From the IMG/VR virus record IMGVR_UViG_3300023235_001889, positions 1 through 64,000 of that record: a DNA stretch of 64,000 bases. One strand, 5' to 3'. Origin of the DNA: a virus. Each line of letters opens with the position of its first letter. Position 1 is the stretch's first letter. Of the stretch, positions 8,824-20,600 are shown in pieces. The notes beneath the pieces were generated by a model. It was not told where the DNA came from. It ran no database searches and saw only the letters and a program-made list of their open reading frames with translations. Both the position numbers and the translations under genes were made by a program.

Positions 8824-10914
8824 TTAAACACCAGCAGTTATTTCTACTATAACATCATATACCGGTAACGGCTTTACAAATATATCAGTGGAATGACTGC
8901 CAGATACTGTACTAACAAATGTTCCATCAACTTCATCGGTTGCACCCGTATGTTGATCTAGATATTGCATTTGTATTGTCACTATATTACCATTTCCGCC
9001 ATTTGGTCCACCAATTGCATCAGTTTTTGCTGATATAGTCCATTTAATAGGATTTGGTGTGTCGTATGGTCCACCTGAAATATCTTCAATTGCGTAAAAT
9101 TCTACATATGATGTAGTCAATGCAAAATAATCAGAACTTACAAATGGTGGTGGCACCGAAGTTAATAATGCATCCCATGCTGTATTTTGGGTGGTTGCAG
9201 AGCCACCACTTCTGTTAGCACTGAAACGTATATCGCTACCAGTGTTAAAATAAGCACGTGCTTCATCGTCATCGGTGAATGTTAAACTAAATTCATGAAA
9301 CAGCGCAGCACTCCATGCGGTAGTTCTAGTGCTAGTATCAATTACTTCAATAGAAAAACCTTCACCGGAGCTATTTGCGGAATTTGCTAATAATACATCA
9401 TCATTTCTTCTTAAATCTTGCTCTAATGCAGGCAATAAATCATCACCCGGTTCATTATCTTTATCGTGAGGAATTAATTCAGTGAAAAATGACACAATAT
9501 CATTAACATCATCTATGCTTGATCCGAGTGGTAATGCACGTCGTGTTATTGCCACAAATCCTAAATCAGCTAATGTGGTTCCAGTTCCCTCTGCCAATGT
9601 AAGTACGGGATTTGCGTTGTCTTCTTTGACTGATACGTTGTCTACACTTGAAGTGCCAACAGTTGTATTAAATACTTTAAGGTAGGTTGTTGTGCTTTCA
9701 GCGTAAAAAACCGCCGTTGTACTAACGCTGCCATTTGAACTATCTATTAGATCACTACCCGTAAAGAAAGTTGCTAAATGATAACCCCACACTCCCCCCA
9801 CATGCTCTATTACAATACGATATTTTGTACCAATAACAGTAGGAAAATCTGTGTAAGCGCGATTTGTATCAGTCACCTTGGTCATATCCAAATAACCACC
9901 AGCATTCCATGATATAACGTTACCTGATCCAGTATCGGTTGACCCTTCAGCCCACCCAGTCAGGTCGCTATCAAACGACCCATTAGTAACTAATTCTGAA
10001 CCAAGCGCCTCGCCTTCCATTATAATTTTTATTTTAGTGTCGCCGTCATCTATAGCAGTTAATTCCGCTCCGGTTTGTGCGGTTATATCTGTTATTGCGT
10101 CATCATGATCTGATGTACGAGGGAAAGTCCCTGCGGTAAATCCTAAATCAACTAACGACGTACCAGAACCCTCTAATAATACTATATCAACCACTGTGCT
10201 ACTCATTACCAATTCATTGCTTCCAGTTTCACTAAAATTCATATTTGGTATGGCAGCAGCATTGAGATCAACCAATGCATCGCTTGCGGTAGATGTTCTC
10301 ATAAATGTGCCTGCGATAAATCCTAAATCCGCCAGTGCAGTGCCAGAGCCTTCAGCCAATACTAAATCAACCGACGATGAACCAGTGGATGTCATATTTA
10401 ACCTTCCGCCAATATCTGACACCGTAACATTAGGAATAGCTTCGGCAGTTATGTCTGTTACTGCATTAGAAACTGTTGCTATTCTATCATAAGTGTCAGC
10501 GGTAAATCCAAATGGAGTAACGCCTGTTCCTGCTAATACCAAATCATTCGTAACTGACGTAAGTTCTAGATAACTACCAACATCGAGTGCAGTTAGCCCA
10601 GGAATACTTTCATTATCAATATCTATAACTGCTTGTGCCAAATCGGCAATAGACAATGATGAAACTCCAGCAACAAATCCTAAATCAACCAGTGCGGTTC
10701 CAGTGCCTTCTGCTAATGTTATAGCAGTTAAATTTGACGTTAGTGTTATTATATCAGTATTACTAATAGATGCTGTTACATTAGCAACACTGGCAGTGTT
10801 TATATCATCAGTTGCATCCTGCATTGATGTTCCCGTCATAGTTATAGAATCGCCATTTATTACTATGGTTTCACTTGTGGTATATTTGGGGGTATTAACG
10901 TATGCAATAGCCAT
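8824..10914 (-). CDS. Virion structural protein with flagellin-IN-like repeats (paralog 3)
   Basis: The product has 696 residues. The C-terminal part (about 480-696) is the same fibre module as its neighbours (DDEARAYFNTGSDIRF, SRSGG-like ANRSGGS, TTQNTAW, DYFALTTSY). The N-terminal part is built from about five repeats of roughly 65 residues. Each has an INxAxIxNVTA helix-turn and ends LAEGxGTALADLGFxAGT. This pattern resembles the flagellin hook IN motif and recurs in the 3446-residue protein and in gp6 of this window. One stretch (about residues 300-400) interrupts the repeats with a jelly-roll-like segment. The start ATG overlaps the previous stop (TAATG). Confidence 0.62.
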   Translation of the reverse strand: MAIAYVNTPKYTTSETIVINGDSITMTGTSMQDATDDINTASVANVTASISNTDIITLTSNLTAITLAEGTGTALVDLGFVAGVSSLSIADLAQAVIDIDNESIPGLTALDVGSYLELTSVTNDLVLAGTGVTPFGFTADTYDRIATVSNAVTDITAEAIPNVTVSDIGGRLNMTSTGSSSVDLVLAEGSGTALADLGFIAGTFMRTSTASDALVDLNAAAIPNMNFSETGSNELVMSSTVVDIVLLEGSGTSLVDLGFTAGTFPRTSDHDDAITDITAQTGAELTAIDDGDTKIKIIMEGEALGSELVTNGSFDSDLTGWAEGSTDTGSGNVISWNAGGYLDMTKVTDTNRAYTDFPTVIGTKYRIVIEHVGGVWGYHLATFFTGSDLIDSSNGSVSTTAVFYAESTTTYLKVFNTTVGTSSVDNVSVKEDNANPVLTLAEGTGTTLADLGFVAITRRALPLGSSIDDVNDIVSFFTELIPHDKDNEPGDDLLPALEQDLRRNDDVLLANSANSSGEGFSIEVIDTSTRTTAWSAALFHEFSLTFTDDDEARAYFNTGSDIRFSANRSGGSATTQNTAWDALLTSVPPPFVSSDYFALTTSYVEFYAIEDISGGPYDTPNPIKWTISAKTDAIGGPNGGNGNIVTIQMQYLDQHTGATDEVDGTFVSTVSGSHSTDIFVKPLPVYDVIVEITAGV

Positions 10915-12743
10915 TATAATGTCACCGTTGTTGCGAATGTTGGGGCAGTAATTGTTAAGAACGTGCCATCTACATTTCTCATTGATATATCAGAAGTTAG
11001 CGTTCCATCTACGCTGTCTGGACCGCCGCCAGTACCAACGTGATCGTCATTATATTGCGATCTAAATGTTAAAATATTTCCTTTGCCACCACGCCCAGTG
11101 CCATCAGTTACCGTGTTGGTTTTAGCCGCGATATCCCAATCATTTGCTGAATATACACCAGTTCCGACAAAATTGGCTACACTAACAAAAGATGTCGTTA
11201 AGGCAAAATAGTCATCGCCGTCATATAGAACTGTTCCAGCAGTGGATAATAATGTTGTCCAATTTGTGTTTTGATTGGTTGCAGAGCCACCTGATCGAGA
11301 ACCCGCGAGTCTTATTTGCCCACCAGCATTAAAGAATGCTCTCGCATGATCTTGGTCTGTAAATGTAACAGTAAATTCATGACTTACGGTTGAAACCCAC
11401 GCCGATCCTCTTGATTGACTTATCGAGTTAGGGTCAACCGTAATAGCCGTACTTGCAACAGAGTCTACTAATGTTGGGTCGAGTTCTAGTTGATTTAAAT
11501 TCGTAACCAATGTATCAAAATATACTTCAGCGGTCCACGGCTTTGGGTCTTGTATTATAGAATCTAAAGGCAATGTCGGTGATAATGTAATACCTTGATG
11601 TTGTTCCAAATCTGATATTATATCTTTCCATGCATCCAACGTTACTTCACTCATACATACATCTACCGTTGGACTTGTGACGGCAGTTTGACCATACCCA
11701 GTTGCACCGGTACCCAATGCATATATCAAATTTATATCGGTCACAAATGTAGATGTATCTACCTTAGTTCTACCGGTTGCGGATGTACCCGATCCATTTA
11801 CAAATGTTGCACAATTTACATGTATGATAAAAACTTGCTGAACGGTTGAAGTACCACCATCATCTGCTTCTGTATTAAAACTGTAAACGGTATCTGTGGT
11901 TATCGAAGCAACCGTTACCGTTCCAGTTATATCACCTGATACTGCACCCAACGAAAGCCCTGTGGGCAACGTACCTAATAGCGTATACCCAGGTGTTATA
12001 GGTGCTTCAGCATCATCAACTGCCGAGATTGAAAACCCAACAGCAGCCTCGCCTTCGCCTACAGTTCCTACAAAATCATTAAACGCCGATGCAACATTAA
12101 CGGTTGGTAGGTGTAGAACTACATCTGTTCCGTTTATTGTCAATGTTTCACCAAATGTGGTAGGATTGATAGTAGAACCGGTCTCAGTTATTGTACCAAG
12201 GGTAAAATTCATTTGAACCCCATTTATAAACATATCATTATTTGTGGTATATGTTATAGGGAGACCGCCAATTGATCCTGTTTCTGAAACCGTGCCGGTT
12301 GCAAAATTCACAGGAACCGTATTGACTACGATACCATCATTTGTGATATATTCAGGATCGGGTGGTACTGTACCACCCGTCAATGTTATACCACCAGTGG
12401 TAAATGTTACGGTGTCGGCATTAACAATTATTGTATCACCTGGAAAATAGGTAGCTGCTAAAACAGTACCTTTTTGCCTCACAGATAACAATGTGCCTTG
12501 ATGTCTTGCGCAGTCTTCATACGCATTTCTCAAATCCAGCCAATCACGCAATGTGATCACATCACCTAATATTTTACTAGGCAATTCCGTTATACTATTA
12601 ATCCCTGGCTCCACTGATCCCGGACCTGTCGCCAATCCACCATAACCCGATGTTCCGGTTCCTGTGCCATATGTTACATTAATGTTAGTGATTAGTGTAT
12701 TATAATCAGCAAAACTTATTAATCCAGTTTGTTCGTATGCCAT
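10914..12743 (-). CDS. Virion fibre-like structural protein with duplicated N-terminal module (paralog 4)
   Basis: The product has 609 residues. It begins DYNTLITNINVTYGTGTG..GYGG and the DLRNAYEDCARHQGTLL helix. It contains a putative immunoglobulin-like domain around residues 230-310 (LPTGLSLGAVSGDITGT, a He_PIG type pattern). It then repeats the N-terminal module in degenerate form (FVTDINLIYALGTGATGYG, LEQHQGITL) before the common C-terminal fibre module (DHARAFFNAGGQIRL, SRSGG, TNQNTNW). Internal duplication plus the three neighbouring paralogs point to growth by unequal recombination. It is probably the first gene of this late unit. Confidence 0.63.
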   Translation of the reverse strand: MAYEQTGLISFADYNTLITNINVTYGTGTGTSGYGGLATGPGSVEPGINSITELPSKILGDVITLRDWLDLRNAYEDCARHQGTLLSVRQKGTVLAATYFPGDTIIVNADTVTFTTGGITLTGGTVPPDPEYITNDGIVVNTVPVNFATGTVSETGSIGGLPITYTTNNDMFINGVQMNFTLGTITETGSTINPTTFGETLTINGTDVVLHLPTVNVASAFNDFVGTVGEGEAAVGFSISAVDDAEAPITPGYTLLGTLPTGLSLGAVSGDITGTVTVASITTDTVYSFNTEADDGGTSTVQQVFIIHVNCATFVNGSGTSATGRTKVDTSTFVTDINLIYALGTGATGYGQTAVTSPTVDVCMSEVTLDAWKDIISDLEQHQGITLSPTLPLDSIIQDPKPWTAEVYFDTLVTNLNQLELDPTLVDSVASTAITVDPNSISQSRGSAWVSTVSHEFTVTFTDQDHARAFFNAGGQIRLAGSRSGGSATNQNTNWTTLLSTAGTVLYDGDDYFALTTSFVSVANFVGTGVYSANDWDIAAKTNTVTDGTGRGGKGNILTFRSQYNDDHVGTGGGPDSVDGTLTSDISMRNVDGTFLTITAPTFATTVTL

Positions 12744-12774
12744 TTAGATATCCCACATTAAAACGTATTATTAA

Positions 12775-12782
12775 TATTTATT
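12775..12782 (-). promoter_or_regulatory. Candidate late promoter box (AATAAATA)
   Basis: A one-mismatch late box on the minus strand lies 32 bases before the start at 12743, a spacing like that of the exact boxes elsewhere in the window. It lies between a terminator and the first fibre gene. Confidence 0.4.
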
Positions 12783-12811
12783 AATATCATGCAAGGTAGT
12801 GATTGGTCAAT

Positions 12812-12835
12812 AAAAAACGCCACCGAAGTGACGTT
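12812..12835 (-). terminator. Rho-independent terminator after the baseplate/tail operon
   Basis: Read on the minus strand: AACGTCAC, loop TTCG, GTGGCGTT, then a T-run. The 8-pair stem with one U-G pair and a tetraloop ends transcription shortly after the stop of the gene at 12859. It separates the baseplate unit from the fibre gene unit. Confidence 0.75.
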
Positions 12836-12858
12836 GTTTATTATAATTGCATCCATAT

Positions 12859-13905
12859 TTAAGAATATAATGCTTTTGTCGATGTTCCGTGTAGAACGGT
12901 AGGTTCTGTATCTACACCCAATATTGGTGATAGATTTAATCCACGTTCTATCTTTAAATCGTCGCCCGTGTCGGTAATATTATTAAAGTGCCATTGTCTA
13001 GCTGGCCCTACAACCGTGTCAGGAACACCAATCGTAACTGTTCCAGTTCCAGATGCAACCAACTCTCTAATAGGTGCTGCTGGAATGAAATCAATTCCTG
13101 ACCATATACCAACAATTGCATCATCAATAACAACAGCCATTAACGCGTTTCCGTCAATATCTATAGGATATGACCCAGTTTCCAATCCAGCACCAATAAC
13201 CGATGGGCTAAATCCAGAAGGGGTTGATGGGCCTATTAATCGATAAGAAGCACCAACTGCATCATAAATTTTTAACTGTTTATTTTCTGAATCCCACCAC
13301 TCGTCGCCATCTTTCGGGCCTGTTGGCGCGGTTGGTCCTTGATATCTCGATGGGCCAACTATATCCCAACCAGTTGCAGCGGTTCCGTGCAAATCAGGAC
13401 TTAATACTTTTAACTCTAATGTGTCTTCATCGTAAAATAAATCACCTATGTCAGATTCACCGATTGGCGGCTCGCCACCAGTTGCTGATTTATTAGTTTT
13501 AACTGTAATCCATGTTGTTCCATCAACTGATATATTAAGCAAGCTATTTGCGGTATCATACCATAAACCACCTACGTCATAGCTATGGGTGCCAGTAGTA
13601 GGTTCCACACCGCTAATAATTGTTTGGGTTAATTCAGTCCATGATGGTGTGCCAATAATATCACTGGTATTAACTTTTAATCTACCAATTACTGTATCAA
13701 ACCACAACTGACCTCTCATTGCATTACTAGGCGCGGTAGGGCTAGAAAAATGCTCCATCATATGAATCCAATCTTCTGCTACAATTTCACCATAATTGTT
13801 GAATCCTTTGCCCAATAATGTGATAGTAGTACTCGTTGTATCGATAGTACCATCAGCTATTGTAGCTATTACTGTACCAATCGAATTATTAACAATATAT
13901 GCCAT
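12859..13905 (-). CDS. Tail fibre-like structural protein with GDxWxD repeats
   Basis: The product has 348 residues. After an N-terminal part (TITLLGKGFNNYGE, DWIHMMEHF) it carries a series of short repeats in which a G-x-L/E-W/F-W/Y-D core precedes a two-strand LKV/LKIY hairpin: GQLWFD, GGLWYD, GDLFYD and GDEWWD. Such repeats are common in phage tail-fibre proteins of marine T4-like viruses. The start is supported by GGAG about 10 bases upstream. It is the last gene before the terminator at 12812-12835 and lies next to the smaller fibre-associated protein at 13926. Confidence 0.62.
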   Translation of the reverse strand: MAYIVNNSIGTVIATIADGTIDTTSTTITLLGKGFNNYGEIVAEDWIHMMEHFSSPTAPSNAMRGQLWFDTVIGRLKVNTSDIIGTPSWTELTQTIISGVEPTTGTHSYDVGGLWYDTANSLLNISVDGTTWITVKTNKSATGGEPPIGESDIGDLFYDEDTLELKVLSPDLHGTAATGWDIVGPSRYQGPTAPTGPKDGDEWWDSENKQLKIYDAVGASYRLIGPSTPSGFSPSVIGAGLETGSYPIDIDGNALMAVVIDDAIVGIWSGIDFIPAAPIRELVASGTGTVTIGVPDTVVGPARQWHFNNITDTGDDLKIERGLNLSPILGVDTEPTVLHGTSTKALYS

Positions 13906-13925
13906 TTTTTATTTCTCCGTATGCA

Positions 13926-14510
13926 TTAAGCAAGTTGAATTCGCACTGTGTATACAACTTCAATGCTTCTGTTTAAACTTTTTTGTATTGGGTGGAATAT
14001 AACATGCGTAAGTAATGGTCCTGCATTAATATCTGTATTAAATCCCTTTAATCCGATTTCATCGAATACGTATTCTTGTTCCATGTCAGTAGCGTCATCA
14101 AAACTGCTTTGTCCTGCTGGCTCGCCAAATCCTAAAACTGCGGTTACAACAATATCACTAAACAATGCATTTTGTGTATGCCTCACCGTTAGATTATTTG
14201 CTGCGGGTGCCAATCTATTTTCATCAACTATTGTGTGATATGTCGGACTATATAGATTTGACGCCGCACCCAACGTATTAGGTGGTAAATATGTGACAAT
14301 ACCAAGCCCGTTAACTGTGGCACCACCGTTACCAAATGCCATGGAATATATAGGCCCATCGCTTTTATTTGCTAGAGAACTAGCAAGCGCAAAAGACATA
14401 TTTTCATGATGTATGCTATTATATTTATTAAGCAATACTTCACCTGTATCAACATCGCGTATCAATACATGACCAGTTATGGTTCCTCTTACATCATCCT
14501 TCATTATCAT
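13926..14510 (-). CDS. Virion structural protein, tail-fibre region
   Basis: The product has 194 residues from the ATG at 14510, chosen because AAGG stands five bases before it. The frame is open to 14528, and an ATG at 14504 is also possible. The N-terminus ITGHVLIRDVDTGEVLLNK is followed by NSIHHENMSFALASSLAN, MAFGNGG and a C-terminal VVYTVRIQLA strand. I recognise the type (small structural protein near fibres in marine T4-like phages) but not a precise function. The upstream 46-residue gene repeats the N-terminal module and overlaps this gene. Confidence 0.6.
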   Translation of the reverse strand: MIMKDDVRGTITGHVLIRDVDTGEVLLNKYNSIHHENMSFALASSLANKSDGPIYSMAFGNGGATVNGLGIVTYLPPNTLGAASNLYSPTYHTIVDENRLAPAANNLTVRHTQNALFSDIVVTAVLGFGEPAGQSSFDDATDMEQEYVFDEIGLKGFNTDINAGPLLTHVIFHPIQKSLNRSIEVVYTVRIQLA

Positions 14511-14634
14511 CTTTACCTTTTTTATCAATCAGCGAACTTTCGCTTTTATTTAACAATATTTTACCAGTTTCGGTGTCACGTATAATAATGTGTCCTGAAA
14601 CTATAACATTGCCTTTTTCTATTAATTTATCCAT
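14494..14634 (-). CDS. 46-residue protein, short paralog of the next gene's N-terminus
   Basis: A small frame runs from the ATG at 14634 to TGA 14496-14494. Its segment IVSGHIIIRDTETGKILLNK is clearly the same as the N-terminal module of the next gene (ITGHVLIRDVDTGEVLLNK). After that it is short and charged and stops. It overlaps the following gene by about 17 bases and lies 26 bases after a late-box candidate. It may be a truncated tandem duplicate or a real one-module protein. Translation would supply coupling to the downstream gene. Confidence 0.55.
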   Translation of the reverse strand: MDKLIEKGNVIVSGHIIIRDTETGKILLNKSESSLIDKKGKDDNEG

Positions 14635-14659
14635 ATTATAAGTCCTAATAGTCAAGTAT

Positions 14660-14667
14660 TATTTATC
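14660..14667 (-). promoter_or_regulatory. Candidate late promoter box (GATAAATA)
   Basis: A one-mismatch late box on the minus strand lies 26 bases before the start of the 46-residue gene, in the gap after the giant structural gene. Spacing equals that of exact boxes elsewhere. Confidence 0.45.
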
Positions 14668-14686
14668 AAAATTAAAAACCACGGTT

Positions 14687-17600
14687 TTAACATGATCCTG
14701 ATCCATTCTTTAAGAAGGTAGATAGCGTGCTATCCAATGATTGCAATCCGGCAGGTGATGCTTCCCATGAATAACCACCCGGTATAGCTTGTTTTTGTGT
14801 TCCATCTATAATTCTTGTACCACTAGGATATATAACATCTCCTACATTAACGTCTAAATAGTTACTTATTAGATCGCCACCAGAATCATATATACTATCC
14901 AAACCTGCACTTGTTCCACCGGTTCCACGACGAATATATCGCAATGTGGTTCCATCACGCCTATGATATTCTATTCGTTCACCACCAATCCAAATGACAC
15001 CGGGTATTTTCATTAAATCTTCATCTACTTTTTGTTTGGGCAATCCAACAACGCTAGTTATTTCCATTTCTATATCGCCAAGATTAAAGTCGGCGGCTAA
15101 TGTGGTTGTTGCAGCATCGTTTATTCTATAAAATTCCCAATCTGCCACTGTAAATTCATCTACGTTTAATACTAATACAATACCACTATTATGTGTTATT
15201 GGATTGGGTCTCGTTAACCCTGAAATAGTATTATCCACAACAGAAGTATAAGTAATAAATTCATAAGCAGGTATACCATCTACAAATGAACCAACAATTA
15301 ATGCTCCTGTGGATTGCAATCCTGTGGTTTTTGTAACAAATATATCAGTATCAGTATCAGTAAATATAGCATCCAATGTAGTCAAGAAGAATGGGCTAAT
15401 GCTCTGCGATTCTCTCGCTTTTGTGCTATTTAACCAATGTTTAAATGCGGTATTGGGTGCACCAGAAACACTTTGTGATGCTACATTGGCTGTAAATCCT
15501 AAATCAACTAATGCGGTTCCAGAACCTTCTACTAATATTATACTATCTACAGATGACAATATTTTCATATTTGTTCCATCAAATGATACAGATATAGGTT
15601 TTATCGCCGATCCTTCTGCTGCATTAATTACAGCATCAGTGATATCAATTACAGCATCAGCAGGGAATACACCCGAACTTAATGTTATTATTACACCATT
15701 TATATCTATGGTTTCGCCATTATTATATGTTCCACCATGAATATCAGTTCCTATTACTTCAAACATTTCTAACGAGTTAACACAAATGCTAATAGATTCA
15801 CCAATAATGGATAATACTAATTCTTCTGGATGATTGCTTTCACTGCTTGGTTGAATAAACAGGTTGCCATCTACTATAATATCATCGGGATTTATTGGTG
15901 CGCCAGGATTTAACATTGCTCCACCATCTAAAAAGTTATCTATGTCGTCTATGTCAATAACCATTCCCGCACCGTCAACAATAGTTCCTTTGAACCCACA
16001 TCCACTAATAAGTGATGCAATATCTTTCGATTCAGACACATCGTTCGCTGGATTAATAGTTGCGGGATCGACGTCTGTTATACTAAATGGTTGTGGTGCA
16101 TATAATCTTATAATACGATCCGCCGCCGTTTCATTGAGTGCGAATGTAGACAAATCCCAATTTTCATTAACACCAGAATCCCATCCAAATAAATTATCCC
16201 AACCACCACTTGCATCACAACTAACGCGATCAAACAAAATTTGAACATTGCCTTGGCGTATATTATCTGAATCTGCTATATAATTATTAAACCAATCGTT
16301 TTGTAACGAACTAGAATCAGATAAAATCGCAACATCTGCTGGGATATCTAAACTCAACACGCGTGTAATATTAGTATCTGGATCGGTATATACAGGTTTA
16401 TCAAAATCAGTGACGTGAGTTATATAGTCGTCTATGCCAAAATTTTCTTTTGTTGTAAAATCACGAAGTTTTGTATGATACGGCTTTGCTTCATTTATAA
16501 ACTCGATTATATTATCAGTAGTATCAGTTGTTAATACTGGATTTTGATTAGCAGCTTGATTTAATCCAACCGCTAAAATATATGATGTTTTGAAAACCCA
16601 ATCAACCAAATGTTGTTCACTGAATACATATCGTATCATAACATAGAACATTTGATTTTGTTCTAAATTGGTTAAAATATCATTTCTTAATGCATCAATT
16701 ATCACACGCAACGCTTGATCGCGACCAGATTGATCCGTGAGTGTATCAACATTTCCATATGTGCTATCAGTTATAACATCTATAAGAAATTCTATTGTAC
16801 ATCCTTCTTTTGCTTTTAATGCCCAAGGATTGAACGCGTCTACTGGTTGATATTGATATATCGCCCACACATTGGTTCCGTCGCTATTAGAATCACGAAC
16901 GCGAACAATCATATCATCAAATGGATCAATTAACGCGTTCATTTCTGGTATAGTATCTACCGTTAATGAAGCTTCCGTGTCTTCATCGAAACCTATTTCA
17001 AAATAATCTATAATATTCCACAAATCCGCAACTTTATATGCTTCACTATGTATTTCAGTATATATCGGTTTTTGTGTAGTAATATCTATGCCATCATAAA
17101 CATAAACTTTCCAAAAACTTAATGTTTCTGTAATTCCATCTACCCATACTTGTTCACCAATGCTAATGATAGCACTAGTAGCCAAGGTATCACGTTCGGT
17201 ATTATCACCAACATGATAATCATACATATTAACAGCTTTTGTGCCACTTACATACAAAACTGGTTCAACTGATGTGTTATTCAAGTTATCAAACATCGTA
17301 GGGCGATCATCGACAATACATTGATGTAACAATTCAATGTTTATTGCATTGAATAAAATACGAATAGCCTCTTCGCGATGAACAAACCACGTTTGTCTTG
17401 GACGAATAAAGTTACCATATTTTCTACTTTGTTCAAGATTTGGGTCTGGAACGATGTCATTGTTTACATCATATCCAACCAAACTATCACGCATTTTATT
17501 CCAGAATCTATCAGTTGGTACATCACTATCATCACCATCTCTACTTAATGCCCATTCACGATGATGATTAATGTCAGTATGTGTAATATTATAATTTAAC

Positions 17601-20600
17601 TGATATACAGAATCGGTATTAGTTAATAGATGCTCGATGCCACTAATAATGATCGCATCATTAGAAATAGGTGCAAACCAAGGAATACCAGCAAGTGTGG
17701 GATTAGTCATTGAACGTGCAATTTGTGCCACCGATTGATTTCGAGTTTTAACATTAGGAACAGTTTCACTATTTTTAACCCAGAAATAATATGATGTAAC
17801 ATCAAGTTTTGTTGTTCTATCTGTTATAGTCTTTTTTGTATATGGTGGATTTTCTGAAACATCAGCCATAAATGCGTCACCAGATGGTTTATATTCAAAA
17901 CTTTCTTCTGGTTGATCTGCATTTTCTTCAACATAATTTGCCCATTCCAATGGTGGAACTGGTGATTTAACCCAATCATAAACATCTATGGATTTGCCAT
18001 TAATAATTGTGCCCCAGTTATTACGACGCTGTCTATTAGAACCTTGATCATATATTGTATATTCAACCGCAGATACATCCCACCATGCTTTTCCAACATA
18101 TGAATCATTCCATGACATTGTTGGATCGATTTGAAATACCGTTTCGTCACCATCGGTGTATTTAGCTGGATCATATTCGATGCGATATGATAAATCCCCA
18201 GTAACTTGTGATGGAAATAATCCTTTAGCTGGATCGAATACACTCATTCTTGCATCGGTTATATCTTCTATATTATTATATAATATAGATTGTGAAAATA
18301 AATCAACATCTATTCTCGATGATTGTGTTCTTTCGACATTGTCATATTCTGCTATGTCCCAACTTGCGCCATTATATACATAAACTTCCCATAATGGAAC
18401 TATTTCCGAAATAGTGGTTCGAGTGTCAACATATACATAATCATCTGCAACGAATGTTATACTACCAAGAACGGCATTTATTGTAGCAGCATCACGTGCG
18501 GCAATATCAACAAATCTCGATTCTGTAAATACACCCAAAGTTCCATGGTGAACACCAATATTGGTATCATTTGATATAGTGTTTTGTATCACAAAACTAT
18601 CACTTGATAATGCGACGAATGTTCCAGCAGTTAACCCAATTTCATTTAATACATTTTCATATGTACCAGCAACAATCCCAAGATCGGCAAATGCGGTGTC
18701 ACCACCATCATCTGCAACAACCAATGATGTTGTAGTATTCGATATTCTCAATGCAGCGCCTTCATTTACTGCAACGATATCTGTTATAAGTGCAGCAGTA
18801 ATATCAGTCACTGCGTCATCAATGGTGGATACCAGATCATATGTTAAAACACTTAATCCTAAATCTGCCAATGCGGTTCCGCCGCCTTCGGCTAATATAA
18901 ATGCACTTTCACCTTCGATTACTAAACCACCAGAACGTTTATATGCAGTAATTCCAGATACTGAAGCCAAGTTAATATCTATTATCGCAGAATCTACATC
19001 AGTTCCAGTAGAAAGTGTGATTATTGTTGCGTCAATATCTATTGTTTGACTATTAGTATATGTGGCATTGGCGGTTCCTAGCGCTGTGGCGGTTCCAGTT
19101 GAAAGTGTAACAGGTGTGCCACTAATACTTATTATATGTCCATTCGTGTATGTAGCCCCAACGTCACCAATAACAGATGCATCTGAGCCAACTGTAAGAA
19201 CTATGTCGGCAGTTTCTATATCAACTAATGTTATTGCGTCACCGGAGTTGTATGCACTAACATGTGGAACCAACGCGTCATTGATTAATGCTATTATTTC
19301 ATCCACGGTGTCGCATATTATATCGATGCGTTGTCCGTTGATGGTTATATACATTCCCTCTATTAACTCACCCAACGATGTAAATGTCGTGCCTGTAACT
19401 TCAGTTGGTACAGTTATAACATATGAACCATTAATATCAGGGCTAGTTCCTTCATCACTATCAATCATAACTATTTGACTGGTTATAAATCCATGATCTG
19501 CCGACGATAACACTAATGTTCCGCCATTATCCGATGGTAACACTGGTAAACTAAAGGTTAATCCAGTATCAGTATAACGATATACCATAAAACTGTTATT
19601 ATATCTTACCATAGGATCGTCGTCATTTATATCATTTGGGTCATTAATATCATAATAATTGCTTATATCATCAACCCAAATTAAATCACCAAACGCTAAA
19701 TCTATTGCGGTTAATGTTATTTTTTGCGTATCGAATATTTCATCGCGTTCTTCTATTGTATTCACGTGATAAGTTACTTCATCATCTAACACATAACCAC
19801 CAACAGAAACGTCTGTTCTAAATAAATATGAAGAATTTTTAGATCGAATTTCTGCTGTTGGTGTTCTATAAGGAAAACGAGCAAGACCATCAAACGGAGG
19901 TCTAGTTATCCAACGATCATCATCGGTAGTCATTTCTATTATATCATCAAATTTACTATCAGGATTTTCCGCAGTTGTAAAATCTATGAAATTAATCATT
20001 TGTGGTTCTGCACGCCATTCTTCTTCGAATAACGAGAAACCTATTTGTGCAAAATCTTGAACAGCACCATATTCTCCCAATCGCAACGCCCATTCTTCAA
20101 ATATGGTAATATCACCAGAATCATCGTCGCTATTACGGAATAATTTATCAATAACTAATCTAGTTCCTTTTTCGCGAATGAAACCTTGATAGAATTGGAA
20201 TTGGGTGTCACCACTCATTCCCAAACCAGTGAGATAATCACGCTCTTGGAATCCTATCAAACGCCTTGCGGATGATTCTAATACAGTTCTATCTACGCTA
20301 TTTTCAATAGAAAAATACTTTCTAATATCATTTACTGATTTTTCAAAGTTTGGTGTTAGCGTATTTCCAGTTATTATATATCCAGGAGCATCATATTTAC
20401 CATCCCATCCACCCGCACGCGTAGTGAATACTTTAAGCCTATATTGGCGAAGGTTGAGTAATGGATTGTATATCAAATCATTAAATATAGTGCTATTACT
20501 AAATGTTATTATGTGTTCATATTCGGTGACAAACAATCTAGCAGAAAATATATATCTACCATTAATTGGAACCACTAATATGGTATTATCATCATCGCGT

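Noticed and set aside
18561-19478. Plus-strand frames of 162 and 138 residues opposite the giant structural gene
   Set aside because: They arise opposite repeat-rich sequence and have serine/valine/proline-biased composition without any domain or start signal.
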